Of a stretch of DNA of 30,167 nucleotides, positions 8,935-17,322 are shown piece by piece. A model generated the notes under the pieces. The model was not told the origin of the DNA. It made no database searches and saw only the letters and a list, made by a program, of their open reading frames with translations. Source of the stretch: DATGFK01 sp040007395 (GTDB lineage Bacteria; Chloroflexota; Anaerolineae; Aggregatilineales; UBA2796); assembly GCA_040007395.1 (NCBI GenBank), contig JBDTVG010000097.1, forward strand, positions 1 through 30,167, given 5' to 3'. The position numbers were made by a program, and so were the translations under genes. Within the stretch, counting starts at the first letter, position 1. Every line of letters begins with the position of its first letter.

Positions 8935-8966
8935 AGAGAAACTAGAGAGACACAGAGAAACTAGAG
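8935..8966. repeat. Short direct repeat upstream of the PHP phosphatase
   Basis: The 13-base unit AGAGAAACTAGAG occurs at 8935-8947 and again at 8954-8966, a 19-base period (about two helical turns). It lies just upstream of the PHP gene start and could be an operator or slippage debris. Nothing else notable is seen between 8919 and 9174 apart from AT-rich sequence. Confidence 0.5.
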
Positions 8967-9174
8967 TCGAAAGAAAGGCGCAGGTTATGTCACGAGGCAA
9001 CAAAATAAATTCCCAATCGTGTAGACTTGGGACTGCAAACTTGCGACTATAGACATTACTCAGCCTAATGTGGGTTACGGCTTATGATTTACTTCATCAT
9101 TATTAGTATAACGCAAATTCTAGTTTCGGCGTAGCTTGTTGCCCTAATGAGCGCCGTTCGCTATCCTCATCGCC

Positions 9175-11739
9175 ATGAATATTAGACCACTACGGAATAC
9201 CTCCCTGAACAAGAACAAAACCCCAAAGCTAGCGGCATTTGAACGTGTAGCCTTATTTTTAATGGTCGGATTGCTCCTGTTGGCCTTCTGGCTGCGCGTG
9301 GCAAATTTGGCAATCTATCCCCCCGGTGTGAGCAACGACGAAGCCACCGATGTGATCGATGCCTTTAACATCAGCCACACCGGTTACTATCCTTTCTACG
9401 AAGATTTTGGTCGGCCTGAGCCACTCTCGCGTTTCTTTGAGGCAGCGGGAGTATTGCTGTGGGGGTCGGGAGTCTGGTCGAGCCGCTTTACCTCGGCGTT
9501 GATTGGCTTGGTGACGGTGGCAATCGCCTGCTGGACGATGCGCCAATGCCTGCGCGATCTCGATCCTCGGCTGCGATGGGTCTGTGGGTTTGCAGCGGCA
9601 GCAGTGCTGGCAATCTCGATTAGTCATGTTGCGTTGTCACGGGCGATCTATCGGGGCATTTTGCAACCGCCATTTATGCTGTTGTTCATCGGCTTTCTGC
9701 TACGTGGACTGCAATCCAATCAACAATCGGGCCGCAACCGTTATTTTGTTCTGAGTGGTATCGCGATGGCAGGGGCGCTGTATAGCTATACAGCGGCATT
9801 GGCGCTGCCTGCGTCGCTGCTAGTGGTTGCTGTGAGTCTGTTACTGTTCCGGCGAATGCAGTGGCGATTGTGGTTAGGCGGACTGGCAATCCTTGTGCTG
9901 GTTTTTACGATCCTAATGATCCCGGTTGGCGTGCGCTTTCTGGATCGTCCGGCGGCGATTATCGGACGGGCAGCAGATGTGAGCGGCGGCGCACGGCCTG
10001 ACTATGTTGACCGGGCAAGCCGGCTCGTCGGTCAATTCTACAATCGGGGGGATGTTAACCCGCAGTACAACGCAGCAGAAGCTCCCCTACTGCCACCTAT
10101 ATTCAATGTCCTATTCAGCATCGGCTTGTTGGCACTGGTCGTGCGTGGGCGACAGCCTTCATCGGCACTCTTAGCGGCGATTCTGGTGCTGAGTGCGCTC
10201 CCGGTGCTGGCAACCGAGGAGATCCCACATGGGCTGCGCGTAGTCGGAGAGTTCGCCGTTTTCCCATTGATTATCGGTGCAGGTGTAGCGTTTGTTGCCA
10301 TGTTGATCCTGCAATTTACCAAGCAACAATCGACGATCTACCGCATCACATTGGCGCTATTGGTGATTGTTACCGCATGGAATGGCTGGCAAACCCGGAC
10401 ATCCTATATCACCTATTGGAGCCAGACGCGCAAGATTCATGTCTACAATGTCGATATGCTGTTCAACGAGTGGTTTTTTCGCACCGATAACCGCGACTTT
10501 GCCGACTGGCTCAACGCGCAAACCACGCCGATGCTTATTCCACTGGATGAACTCAACGAGCAGACGATCCGCGCTGAGTTGTTCCGTTCCTACCCGAATA
10601 TCAGTACCGCCGATGAGACATTCCGACTCCCGACGGGAACGCGACTAGTGATCCCCTATGCGCTGGAAACTGGCGATCTACGCCGATTTACGCGGCTCTA
10701 TGGGCTGCTGCATAACGGCACGATTACGTTGCTGCCACCGTTTTCCGCAGAAACTCAAGCCACGCTGCTTGCCAATATTGATGAGGCGGAAGCGGTCCAG
10801 CGACCTAACGGTGTGTTATTGGCTCGTGTCAAACCTCTTTCGAACGCTCAGGTGAATGAGCCATTAGCTTTTGAGCCGCGTGTTGTCAGCGGATCGATGG
10901 CGGCTCCGCTAGCGATTTTCGATCAACAGATGCAGGTGCTTGGCTGGCGTGGCCCCGATACACTGTCGGGCAGCCAACAGGGAGTTGCCTATACGTTGGA
11001 TTGGGCGGCACTGCACAAGCTAGGCCATGAATACAGCGCCTTTGTTCAGCTTCAGACGCAAGATCGCCAGAAAGTTGCGGGCGAGGATGTCACACTATGG
11101 AATCGGCTGTATCCTTCGACAGTGTGGGCGATTGGAGATGTAATCCCTTTCACGCATATTCTAAGTGTGCCGCCGTTGCCCCCCGGTGCATATCGGCTGG
11201 TGGCAGGGGTCTATGTCTACGTCGATAAACGACTGCCTGCCTTTGCTAGTAATGGCGACTCACTTGGCGATGCGGCGACGCTTGGTTGGATCAAAGTGCC
11301 GCCGCCAACCGCACCCGTGCCACCGCCTGACTCGCTGCCGATCAATGCCACCATTGGGGATAAGTTCGCATTGCGCCACTGGCACGCCGAAGCGCTGGAT
11401 AGCGGGCATGTACGACTTTCGCTGTACTGGGAGTCGCTGACACGCCGCCCAGCTCTTGACGTGACGATCTTTGTTCACCTATTAGACAAAAACGGCACGA
11501 TGATTTCACAGCAAGATGCACGCCCTTTGAATGGACAATACCCAACCTTCATCTGGGATCAGGGCGAACTCGTCCAAACTGACTACATGCTGGAAACAAA
11601 AAGTATGCCGCTTAATACGCTTAGCATCGAAGTGGGGATGTACACATTTCCCGATCAGGCGCGATTACCAGTTGTGCAAAATGGCGAGTCGGCTGCGGAT
11701 AAGGTAATTCAACTCGGTAAACTCAGCAGCACCCCGTGA
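9175..11739 (+). CDS. GT-C fold membrane glycosyltransferase-like protein
   Basis: An 854-residue integral membrane protein. The first half (about 22-435) has about ten hydrophobic helices. After the first helix comes an extracytoplasmic loop with SNDEATD (D55, E56), the acidic pair expected in GT39/ArnT-like lipid-linked sugar transferases. The second half (about 440-854) is a soluble beta-rich region with repeated ICE-WxP-like strand patterns (PLPPGAYRLVAGVY, ISQQDARPLNGQYPT), probably outside the membrane. Likely role: transfer of a sugar from a polyprenyl-phosphate donor to a surface glycan or protein. The ATG has no clear Shine-Dalgarno. The next in-frame Met lies inside the first helix, so the longer start is kept. 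Donor and acceptor cannot be told from sequence. Confidence 0.75.
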   Translation: MNIRPLRNTSLNKNKTPKLAAFERVALFLMVGLLLLAFWLRVANLAIYPPGVSNDEATDVIDAFNISHTGYYPFYEDFGRPEPLSRFFEAAGVLLWGSGVWSSRFTSALIGLVTVAIACWTMRQCLRDLDPRLRWVCGFAAAAVLAISISHVALSRAIYRGILQPPFMLLFIGFLLRGLQSNQQSGRNRYFVLSGIAMAGALYSYTAALALPASLLVVAVSLLLFRRMQWRLWLGGLAILVLVFTILMIPVGVRFLDRPAAIIGRAADVSGGARPDYVDRASRLVGQFYNRGDVNPQYNAAEAPLLPPIFNVLFSIGLLALVVRGRQPSSALLAAILVLSALPVLATEEIPHGLRVVGEFAVFPLIIGAGVAFVAMLILQFTKQQSTIYRITLALLVIVTAWNGWQTRTSYITYWSQTRKIHVYNVDMLFNEWFFRTDNRDFADWLNAQTTPMLIPLDELNEQTIRAELFRSYPNISTADETFRLPTGTRLVIPYALETGDLRRFTRLYGLLHNGTITLLPPFSAETQATLLANIDEAEAVQRPNGVLLARVKPLSNAQVNEPLAFEPRVVSGSMAAPLAIFDQQMQVLGWRGPDTLSGSQQGVAYTLDWAALHKLGHEYSAFVQLQTQDRQKVAGEDVTLWNRLYPSTVWAIGDVIPFTHILSVPPLPPGAYRLVAGVYVYVDKRLPAFASNGDSLGDAATLGWIKVPPPTAPVPPPDSLPINATIGDKFALRHWHAEALDSGHVRLSLYWESLTRRPALDVTIFVHLLDKNGTMISQQDARPLNGQYPTFIWDQGELVQTDYMLETKSMPLNTLSIEVGMYTFPDQARLPVVQNGESAADKVIQLGKLSSTP

Positions 11740-12053
11740 CTTTGTTAAATGTCCTGCAAGGTTTAGGTAAGGTAGCATTTTTACTATTATTTAGCACTGT
11801 TTAATTTAGTATTAGTTGAATTGGGATGATATTCGAACATAAAAATTGTTAGAACTCCTTTACAGTTTTCATATTTGACCCTCTTTCCTATCATCGTTTT
11901 TGTGTGTACCATATGATATATATAGTGAAAAGACACTAGTTAATCCCTCTAACAATTCACATATTAAAATTGATATTTGTACGCTGCTATTAGCCTTAAC
12001 AGCATAGCTTTATATTTAAGCTAGGTTTCGAGTGGGTAAGGGAGGCGGCGGTG
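11740..12053. other. AT-rich intergenic region upstream of the terpene operon
   Basis: About 314 bases with much higher A+T than the neighbouring genes and no coding potential on either strand. It must hold the terpene operon promoter. I could not find a pair of boxes with correct spacing that convinced me: TTGACC near 11875 lacks a partner at 17 bases. A GGGAGG ribosome binding site at 12040-12045 ends the region. Confidence 0.5.
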
Positions 12054-13175
12054 ATGGAACAGGTCAACTTTTCTAATGTATCAACGATTCTCAGCCAATA
12101 TCGGGTTGCCATTGACGATAACATGGCAGCAACTATCGAACGCCACGTCAACGATGTATGGGTACGTAATGCGTTAGCGTATCATCTTGGTTGGTTAGAT
12201 GAGAAATTTCAACCCAACGCAAACCGTGAACAAGCCGCTGGCAAAAAGATACGCCCAACCTTAGCGCTGTTATGTTTTCAGTCCGCACTTCAAAATGAAC
12301 AGCAACTTTCCACCATCGACGCAAATTTCGACTTGGCCTTGACGTTGGGTGCTTCGCTTGAGCTTTTGCATAACTACAGTTTGATCCATGATGATATTGA
12401 AGACGAGGATAAACTGCGGCGTGGACGGACAACCCTCTGGGCAGCATTCGGCAGCGCAAAAGCGATCAACGTGGGCGATTGCCTGCACGCACTGGCCTTT
12501 TGCACCCTGAGTCAGCTTCAAGAATGTGGCTTGGATAGTGCCCGCGTAAACAGCCTGCTCACCACACTAATGCGCTGCTCAGTAAAGCTGACGCTTGGAC
12601 AACAGGCCGACCTAAGTTTTGAAGACCAGTTGACAGTAACTAGTGACGATTATCTGAAAATGATCGCCGCAAAGACTGCTGCCTTGATTAAAGCCTCGAC
12701 CTACTGTGGAGCATTACTTGCGCTGGGATCAAGCCATCAGAATGAACATAAGCTAGCACTCTATGCTGAGTTTGGGCAACATCTCGGTATGGCTTTTCAA
12801 CTTTGGGATGACCTGCTAGGGATTTGGGGGCAGACCAAGAAGACCGGGAAGTTGAGTGGGAGTGACATTCGCCGTCGCAAAAAAAGCCTGCCGATTATTT
12901 ATACATTCGACCAGACAGCGCCCCTAACACGTACTGCCCTTGTTAGGTTGTATCAAGATTCTGCACCCATTAGCCCGGAACAGGAGCATTTTATCAGAAC
13001 CGCTTTGAATGAATGCGGGGCAAGGGAGTATGTTTATGCTCAAACGGAATCTTACAAGCAATGTGCGCTCTCTGCCCTTGACGAACTCGCCCGTAGTGCT
13101 GAATTACCGGAAGAGAATATATATCTTTCTCAACTCCGCAAAGTGACCCTGTATATGACCGAACGAAATCACTAA
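12054..13175 (+). CDS. Isoprenyl diphosphate synthase (probably GGPP synthase type)
   Basis: A trans-prenyltransferase of 373 residues that would build the allylic diphosphate for the cyclase next door. It shows GKKIRP, the first Asp-rich motif HDDIED (D113, D114, D117), RRGRTTLW, then QLWDDLLGIWG as the second motif and SDIRRRKKSLPI. The first motif is plain DDxxD without the two-residue insertion of bacterial FPP synthases. The residue five positions before it is Tyr and the one four before is Ser. By known chain-length rules this favours a C20 product, though that is inference. The ATG at 12054 sits eight bases after GGGAGG; an adjacent in-frame GTG at 12051 is the alternative. It is the first gene of a three-gene operon, 24 bases from the cyclase. 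Confidence 0.88.
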   Translation: MEQVNFSNVSTILSQYRVAIDDNMAATIERHVNDVWVRNALAYHLGWLDEKFQPNANREQAAGKKIRPTLALLCFQSALQNEQQLSTIDANFDLALTLGASLELLHNYSLIHDDIEDEDKLRRGRTTLWAAFGSAKAINVGDCLHALAFCTLSQLQECGLDSARVNSLLTTLMRCSVKLTLGQQADLSFEDQLTVTSDDYLKMIAAKTAALIKASTYCGALLALGSSHQNEHKLALYAEFGQHLGMAFQLWDDLLGIWGQTKKTGKLSGSDIRRRKKSLPIIYTFDQTAPLTRTALVRLYQDSAPISPEQEHFIRTALNECGAREYVYAQTESYKQCALSALDELARSAELPEENIYLSQLRKVTLYMTERNH

Positions 13176-13199
13176 GAGCACTAGGAGATTGACAACATC

Positions 13200-14174
13200 A
13201 TGCTAGAAAATATCCAGATCCCCGATCTGATTTGCCCGTTTCCGTCGGCGCTCAGTCCCTATACGGAAGCAGTCCAAGAGAATATTAATGGCTGGATGGA
13301 AAGCTATCACCTCCTGAAAACAGAGCTTGCCGTGAAGCGCTTTAAGGCGGGCAAGTTTGCTTGGACAACGGGTCGTGCTCATCCAACGGCCAGTTTTGAG
13401 GATATATTGCTGGTGGCAACATGGATGAGTTGGCTGTTCATGCTCGATGATTTATGTGATGAAGAAGAACTAGGTAGACATCCCGAACGTTTGCAAGCAC
13501 TGCATACCGATCTCATTCAGCACATGAATCACCCCAAAATGATGACGGCTGAGGATAGCAATATCATCAGCAGTTTGATCGAAATTTGGGGGCGGATGCG
13601 TACACAGGCTACGCCACAATGGGTTGAGCGTTTTATGCAAACCTTCGATGACTATGCTAGAGGGTGTCTGTGGGAGGCAAATAATCGGGCTAGAAACATT
13701 ATCCCCTCAGCCGCCGATTATATGGAGATGCGTCGTTTGACTTCGGCGCTGTATATCTTCTTTGACCTGATCGAACTTGCCGACCATATCCAACTCCCTG
13801 CTGAGGTATTGGATCATGACTCCGTTCGCCAGTTGAAACTGCTGGCGAATGATGGAGTCGCATGGTTTAACGATATTGTCTCGCTGGAAAAAGAGCTAAG
13901 AACCAATGACGTGCATAATCTGGTGATTGTGTTACAACATGAGCATCAATTGACCTTACAACAAGCCATTGACAATGCAGCCCAAATCTTCAATGAGAGA
14001 ATTCAGCTTTATTGCGATCTTGAAGCACAGGTTCCCTCCTTTGGCACGGAGATTGACGGTGAATTAGCGCGTTATCTGGCAGGCCTGCGCTACTGGGTAC
14101 GCGGTAATATTGATTGGTCCTACGAAACTGGACGCTACGGGCAAACCAGTAAGCAACCAGTTTCCCAGAAATGA
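13200..14174 (+). CDS. Class I terpene synthase (terpene cyclase)
   Basis: A 324-residue bacterial-type class I terpene cyclase, a single alpha domain of normal length. It ionises a prenyl diphosphate with three Mg2+ ions and cyclises the cation. All catalytic marks are visible: LDDLCDE (D83, D84, D87) as the Asp-rich motif; R178 as pyrophosphate sensor, 46 residues before the NSE triad; NDIVSLEKE (N224, S228, E232) as NSE; and the terminal RY pair at 312-313. Effector-region residues are Thr181 and Ser182 rather than the better-known Asp and Gly. AGGAG lies 12 bases before the ATG. The stop is seven bases before the methyltransferase. The product cannot be read from sequence. The overall match is to microbial sesqui-/diterpene cyclases, not to geosmin two-domain enzymes. 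Confidence 0.9.
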   Translation: MLENIQIPDLICPFPSALSPYTEAVQENINGWMESYHLLKTELAVKRFKAGKFAWTTGRAHPTASFEDILLVATWMSWLFMLDDLCDEEELGRHPERLQALHTDLIQHMNHPKMMTAEDSNIISSLIEIWGRMRTQATPQWVERFMQTFDDYARGCLWEANNRARNIIPSAADYMEMRRLTSALYIFFDLIELADHIQLPAEVLDHDSVRQLKLLANDGVAWFNDIVSLEKELRTNDVHNLVIVLQHEHQLTLQQAIDNAAQIFNERIQLYCDLEAQVPSFGTEIDGELARYLAGLRYWVRGNIDWSYETGRYGQTSKQPVSQK

Positions 14175-14181
14175 GGTCAAG

Positions 14182-15267
14182 ATGGTAACGGCTGTACAAG
14201 ATCAACTGATTACTGACCGGGCGGCATTCAAGGCGAACTTTCGCCTACCGCCCGATCTCGAAGCACGCTATGCGATTCAAGGACAACGGGCCTTCGCGCA
14301 GACGTTTATTGCCGCCCGTGACAAAGTTGAAAATGTCTACTATGCCCTGGCGGATGAGCAGACGACACCCGCCGCACGAACCCGTAAATTTCTGGGAGCC
14401 ATGCTCGATCCCATTCTCGGAAAACCGATGAGCGACGCTGAACAGTTTTACCAGACGTTCGGACGGTTGATGCGTTCAGCATGGCTTAGTATCAGCGTTG
14501 GGTTGTATGACGAGGAAATTCAACACATCGAGGATGTTGCGCAACGCTTGATCATTGCTCAGGTCAACACGGTTGACATAAACTGGCGACCTGCCGTGAG
14601 CCATATCGCCAATACATCAAAAGGTGGCTTGATTGTCGAGGTAGGCACAGGTCGGGGCAATTCGATTGCACGACTGGCAACCTTATTGCCAGATACTCGC
14701 ATTGTTTCCGTCACAATCAGCCCTGAACAGCGCGAAATCGTTCAGGGCATTGTGACGGAAATGGGCCTGAGTAATGTCGAAATACGGTTGGGTGATATTT
14801 TTGATCCCTCCGTCACCGAAGATTTGGTAGGACAGGCGGACGCAGTAGGTGCCATTGAAGTTATCCTGCATTTCCCCACCAATCGAAAGGTCGAAGGGAT
14901 GCGCATGATGACACGCTTGCTAAAACCCACTGCCCCTCTATGTATTATCGACTCGGCAATTGACAAGCCATTGAGTGCTTTTTCAGAAAAATACTATGCA
15001 AATCAAAGTATCTACTTTGGTCAGCGCGAGCAATACATGGAAGTTTTCAAGGCTGCCCAGCTTACTCCAACCTGCTATGTTGACTATACTCCAGAAATGA
15101 ATCAGGCATTTAAGGAAACAACTCAAATCCTCCGCCGGTTCCGCCCGCAGCTTGCCAAGGAATTTGGCAGCCTCATGAGTTGGCTATGGCCCGAAGTGCC
15201 GGGAACTGTGTATGTCAGTACATTGAAAAATATTCGATATGTACACGTTGTCGGTGTTAAAAACTAA
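14182..15267 (+). CDS. SAM-dependent methyltransferase of the terpene operon
   Basis: A 361-residue class I methyltransferase. Residues 1-145 are mostly helical and specific to this protein. The Rossmann part begins at about 148 with IVEVGTGRGNS (E153, G155, G157, G159), followed by VSVTISPEQ (about 175-183), a style shared with cyclopropane-fatty-acid/C-methyltransferase-like enzymes, then RLGDIF and GAIEVILHFP. The open frame extends upstream to 14110 inside the cyclase, but the ATG at 14182 has GAGG (14173-14176) five bases before it. That makes it the natural start, coupled to the cyclase stop. It may methylate the prenyl diphosphate before cyclisation or O-methylate the terpene product afterwards; the sequence does not decide. 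A strong hairpin follows the stop. Confidence 0.85.
   Translation: MVTAVQDQLITDRAAFKANFRLPPDLEARYAIQGQRAFAQTFIAARDKVENVYYALADEQTTPAARTRKFLGAMLDPILGKPMSDAEQFYQTFGRLMRSAWLSISVGLYDEEIQHIEDVAQRLIIAQVNTVDINWRPAVSHIANTSKGGLIVEVGTGRGNSIARLATLLPDTRIVSVTISPEQREIVQGIVTEMGLSNVEIRLGDIFDPSVTEDLVGQADAVGAIEVILHFPTNRKVEGMRMMTRLLKPTAPLCIIDSAIDKPLSAFSEKYYANQSIYFGQREQYMEVFKAAQLTPTCYVDYTPEMNQAFKETTQILRRFRPQLAKEFGSLMSWLWPEVPGTVYVSTLKNIRYVHVVGVKN
14708..14758. repeat. Long inverted repeat inside the methyltransferase gene
   Basis: Left arms at 14708-14717 and 14721-14728 pair perfectly with 14749-14758 and 14740-14747. That gives 18 base pairs around an 11-base loop, with only a three-to-one internal bulge. The stem overlies codons for the TISPEQREIVQGIVT region just after SAM motif I. 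It is unusually strong for coding DNA. Confidence 0.75.
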
Positions 15268-15269
15268 CT

Positions 15270-15309
15270 AACTGATCGAGGAGACAATTGCTTGTCCCCT
15301 CGATCAGTT
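15270..15309 (+). terminator. Strong hairpin terminator of the terpene operon
   Basis: A perfect 12-base stem (15270-15281 with 15298-15309) continues into a five-base inner stem (15283-15287 with 15292-15296) closed by a TTGC loop, three bases after the methyltransferase stop. Downstream sequence is T-rich but without a clean T tract. ATCAGTTGATCT is then repeated at 15303-15314 and 15322-15333, giving a possible alternative fold. Confidence 0.75.
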
Positions 15310-15474
15310 GATCTGTTTAGTATCAGTTGATCTATTTAATATCCTTCAAACTTGCAATTCCAGCCTTTCCCCTGCAATTTAATTTAGCAAAACTGTTGCA
15401 ATTCTGAGACTAGCCATTGTGCATTTATGCACTACAGTAGTGAGATACTATACAGTTCTAAGAGGAGCTTGCGC

Positions 15475-16023
15475 GTGGCGCAATTCATCGCATCTACCCC
15501 CCAAGCCGAAGTGATAGGTCGCTCGATCCTGCCCGCTATCAAAGCGATGGGTACAAAAGTCCGCCCTATTCTGGCAACTCATAAGTTGCACGACATCCAG
15601 CCTGACTTGTGGTATTCGCAGCAGGCCTATCTGAATGTCTACAAAGACATCGCCAATAGCAAACATAACGCGACCTTCAAACTTGTGAAGATCGGGATGC
15701 AGAGTTCCGATATTCTGCCCCTACCTGCCCACGTCAATTCGATTCCAGCGGCGCTAGCTTCGCTTGACTTTGCCTATAAGCGCCAGTGCCGAAATATCGG
15801 TACAGATGGCTGGAAGGTAACGATCATTGCTGATCGCATGATAAAATGTGTGTCCAGTACACCTTTCCCAGAAGATTTCGAGTATGGGGTATTATACGCA
15901 ATCGTCCGCCGCTTCCGGCCTGAGGGTGCTTCATTCACCGTCCTAGTGGACGAGACAGCGCCTAGCCGCAAGCATGGCGCTGATACAAGTACCTATATCG
16001 TTTCTTGGAGTAACATGTTGTAG
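15475..16023 (+). CDS. Uncharacterised protein downstream of the terpene operon
   Basis: A 182-residue soluble protein that I cannot name. I chose GTG at 15475 because AGAGGAG (15461-15467) lies seven bases upstream. The in-frame ATG at 15427 has no ribosome binding site and would add 16 unremarkable residues. It has no signal peptide or membrane helix. The C-terminal half has the pattern KCVSSTPFPEDFEYGVLYAIVRRF, then FTVLVDETAPSRKHGADTSTYIVSW, that is, a Cys before a helix and a final beta-hairpin. It weakly recalls V4R/heme-NO-binding-like ligand domains, but I would not rely on that. The terpene terminator separates it from the operon, so it has its own transcript or arises by read-through. 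A functional link to terpene synthesis is untested. Confidence 0.7.
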   Translation: MAQFIASTPQAEVIGRSILPAIKAMGTKVRPILATHKLHDIQPDLWYSQQAYLNVYKDIANSKHNATFKLVKIGMQSSDILPLPAHVNSIPAALASLDFAYKRQCRNIGTDGWKVTIIADRMIKCVSSTPFPEDFEYGVLYAIVRRFRPEGASFTVLVDETAPSRKHGADTSTYIVSWSNML

Positions 16024-16175
16024 CTTTCACGTCAACGTCGCGCCGTGGCTCGATTATTCATAACCACCCCAGCAAAACTACTCCTTGACTTTTGTTTCTT
16101 GGATAATCCGATTTATCTTTATGCTGTTGCTTATCATGTGTCAACAGACTACCGATAAAGGGATTCAAGCTAATA

Positions 16176-16904
16176 ATGATGAACGAATTACACCAATCTG
16201 AAGCGCCTGCTCAAAAACAACCGCAAGGCAAACGCTCCTACCAATATATCGATTTGATTACGGCGGCTTTTGTGGCAGTATTGATTATCTCGAATATCAC
16301 CTCGACCAAGATTCTACTGCTAGGGCCATTCACCTTCGATGGGGGCACGATCCTGTTCCCATTGGCCTACATCTTCGGGGATGTCCTGACCGAAGTGTAC
16401 GGCTACAAGCGTTCGCGCCGCGTAATTTGGACAGGCTTCTTCTGGCTGTTTGTAGCAGCGTTGGTTTTTGCGATTGTCGGTGCGCTGCCGGCTGCTTCTG
16501 ACTGGAAGTTCCAAAACAGCTACAACGACATTCTGGGGCAAATTCCGCGTATCGTGCTGGGGAGTTTGGTAGCCTATTTCGCGGGTGAGTTTAGCAACAG
16601 CTTTGTGCTGGCAAAAATGAAGATCTGGACTAATGGTCGTTGGCTGTGGATGCGAACCATCGGTTCCACGATTGTGGGCGAAGCGGTGGATACAGTGCTG
16701 TTCGTGATTATCGCTTTTGCAGGTGATAAATCCAATGATTTGCTGCTTTCCATTTTTGTCTCGAATTATATCTTCAAGTGCAGCGTCGAAGCCTTATTCA
16801 CCCCGATCACGTATCAGGTGGTGAACTTCCTGAAACGCGCCGAACACGAAGACTACTATGATCGCGATACAGACTTCAACCCGTTCCAGATTAACGAGAT
16901 ATAG
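16176..16904 (+). CDS. Queuosine precursor transporter (YhhQ/VUT family)
   Basis: A 242-residue membrane protein of the Vut_1/YhhQ family, members of which import queuosine precursors (preQ0/preQ1) for tRNA modification. About six hydrophobic helices are seen. Family landmarks are ISNITSTKIL near residue 35, FPLAYIFGDVLTEVYGY, GEFSNSFVLAKMKIWT, RTIGSTIVGEAVDTVLF and SNYIFKCSVEALFTPITY. The N-terminus is polar. The start is either of two adjacent ATGs; AAAGGG is about 14 bases away, so initiation looks weak. I found no preQ1 riboswitch in the 150-base leader. The last 14 bases overlap the convergent gene at 16891. Confidence 0.9.
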   Translation: MMNELHQSEAPAQKQPQGKRSYQYIDLITAAFVAVLIISNITSTKILLLGPFTFDGGTILFPLAYIFGDVLTEVYGYKRSRRVIWTGFFWLFVAALVFAIVGALPAASDWKFQNSYNDILGQIPRIVLGSLVAYFAGEFSNSFVLAKMKIWTNGRWLWMRTIGSTIVGEAVDTVLFVIIAFAGDKSNDLLLSIFVSNYIFKCSVEALFTPITYQVVNFLKRAEHEDYYDRDTDFNPFQINEI

Positions 16905-17322
16905 CGGTGAGCCAGCCACGCCGCAGCGCGATCCACCAGATCGGCAGCAGCGCGATCACGGTAGCCACGATCGCGAAGGCGAGTTGACCCCGGCTGTAGT
17001 CCGACTGCGCGAATAGCCATGTGCTGATGATATTTGACAATCCGTAGGCGCTCAACACAGGCGCAATTAGCGTAAATGCGGCCCGCCGTTTGAGCGCCAG
17101 TCCGCCGCACAGCAGGCTAAAAAGAATTAGCCAAGCCGTTGCCGTCGCGATCCGCAGCAAGGGGTTAAGCGATATTCCGAGCCTCGTATAATCTGGTATC
17201 ACGGCGATTGTGCCAATGATTGTGTACAGGCTAAACACGATCAGGATCAGCAGTACGGTGAACAACCATAGTGGCGCACGCAAGGGTAAAGATGATTTGT
17301 GCTTCGGCAGCATAGTCATCAC
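16891..17322 (-). CDS. Small four-helix membrane protein
   Basis: A 143-residue protein of unknown function with a basic N-terminus and four hydrophobic helices (about 18-45, 55-77, 83-106 and 117-135). It ends in a positive LRRGWLTAISR tail. Possible starts are GTG 17322, ATG 17319 and ATG 17313. The first abuts the stop of the broken TPR gene, so coupled translation was likely while that gene was intact. Its C-terminal 14 bases overlap the transporter gene on the other strand. It is a plausible gene because hydrophobic periodicity is regular along its length, but no family is recognised. Confidence 0.6.
   Translation of the reverse strand: MMTMLPKHKSSLPLRAPLWLFTVLLILIVFSLYTIIGTIAVIPDYTRLGISLNPLLRIATATAWLILFSLLCGGLALKRRAAFTLIAPVLSAYGLSNIISTWLFAQSDYSRGQLAFAIVATVIALLPIWWIALRRGWLTAISR

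Noticed and set aside
14110..14181. Upstream start of the methyltransferase inside the cyclase gene
   Set aside because: The ATG at 14182 has a well-placed GAGG and the 24 extra residues only mirror cyclase codons.
16024..16175. preQ1 riboswitch before the YhhQ-type transporter
   Set aside because: The short stem with the A-rich tail that defines preQ1-I is absent, and no larger preQ1-II-like fold was seen.
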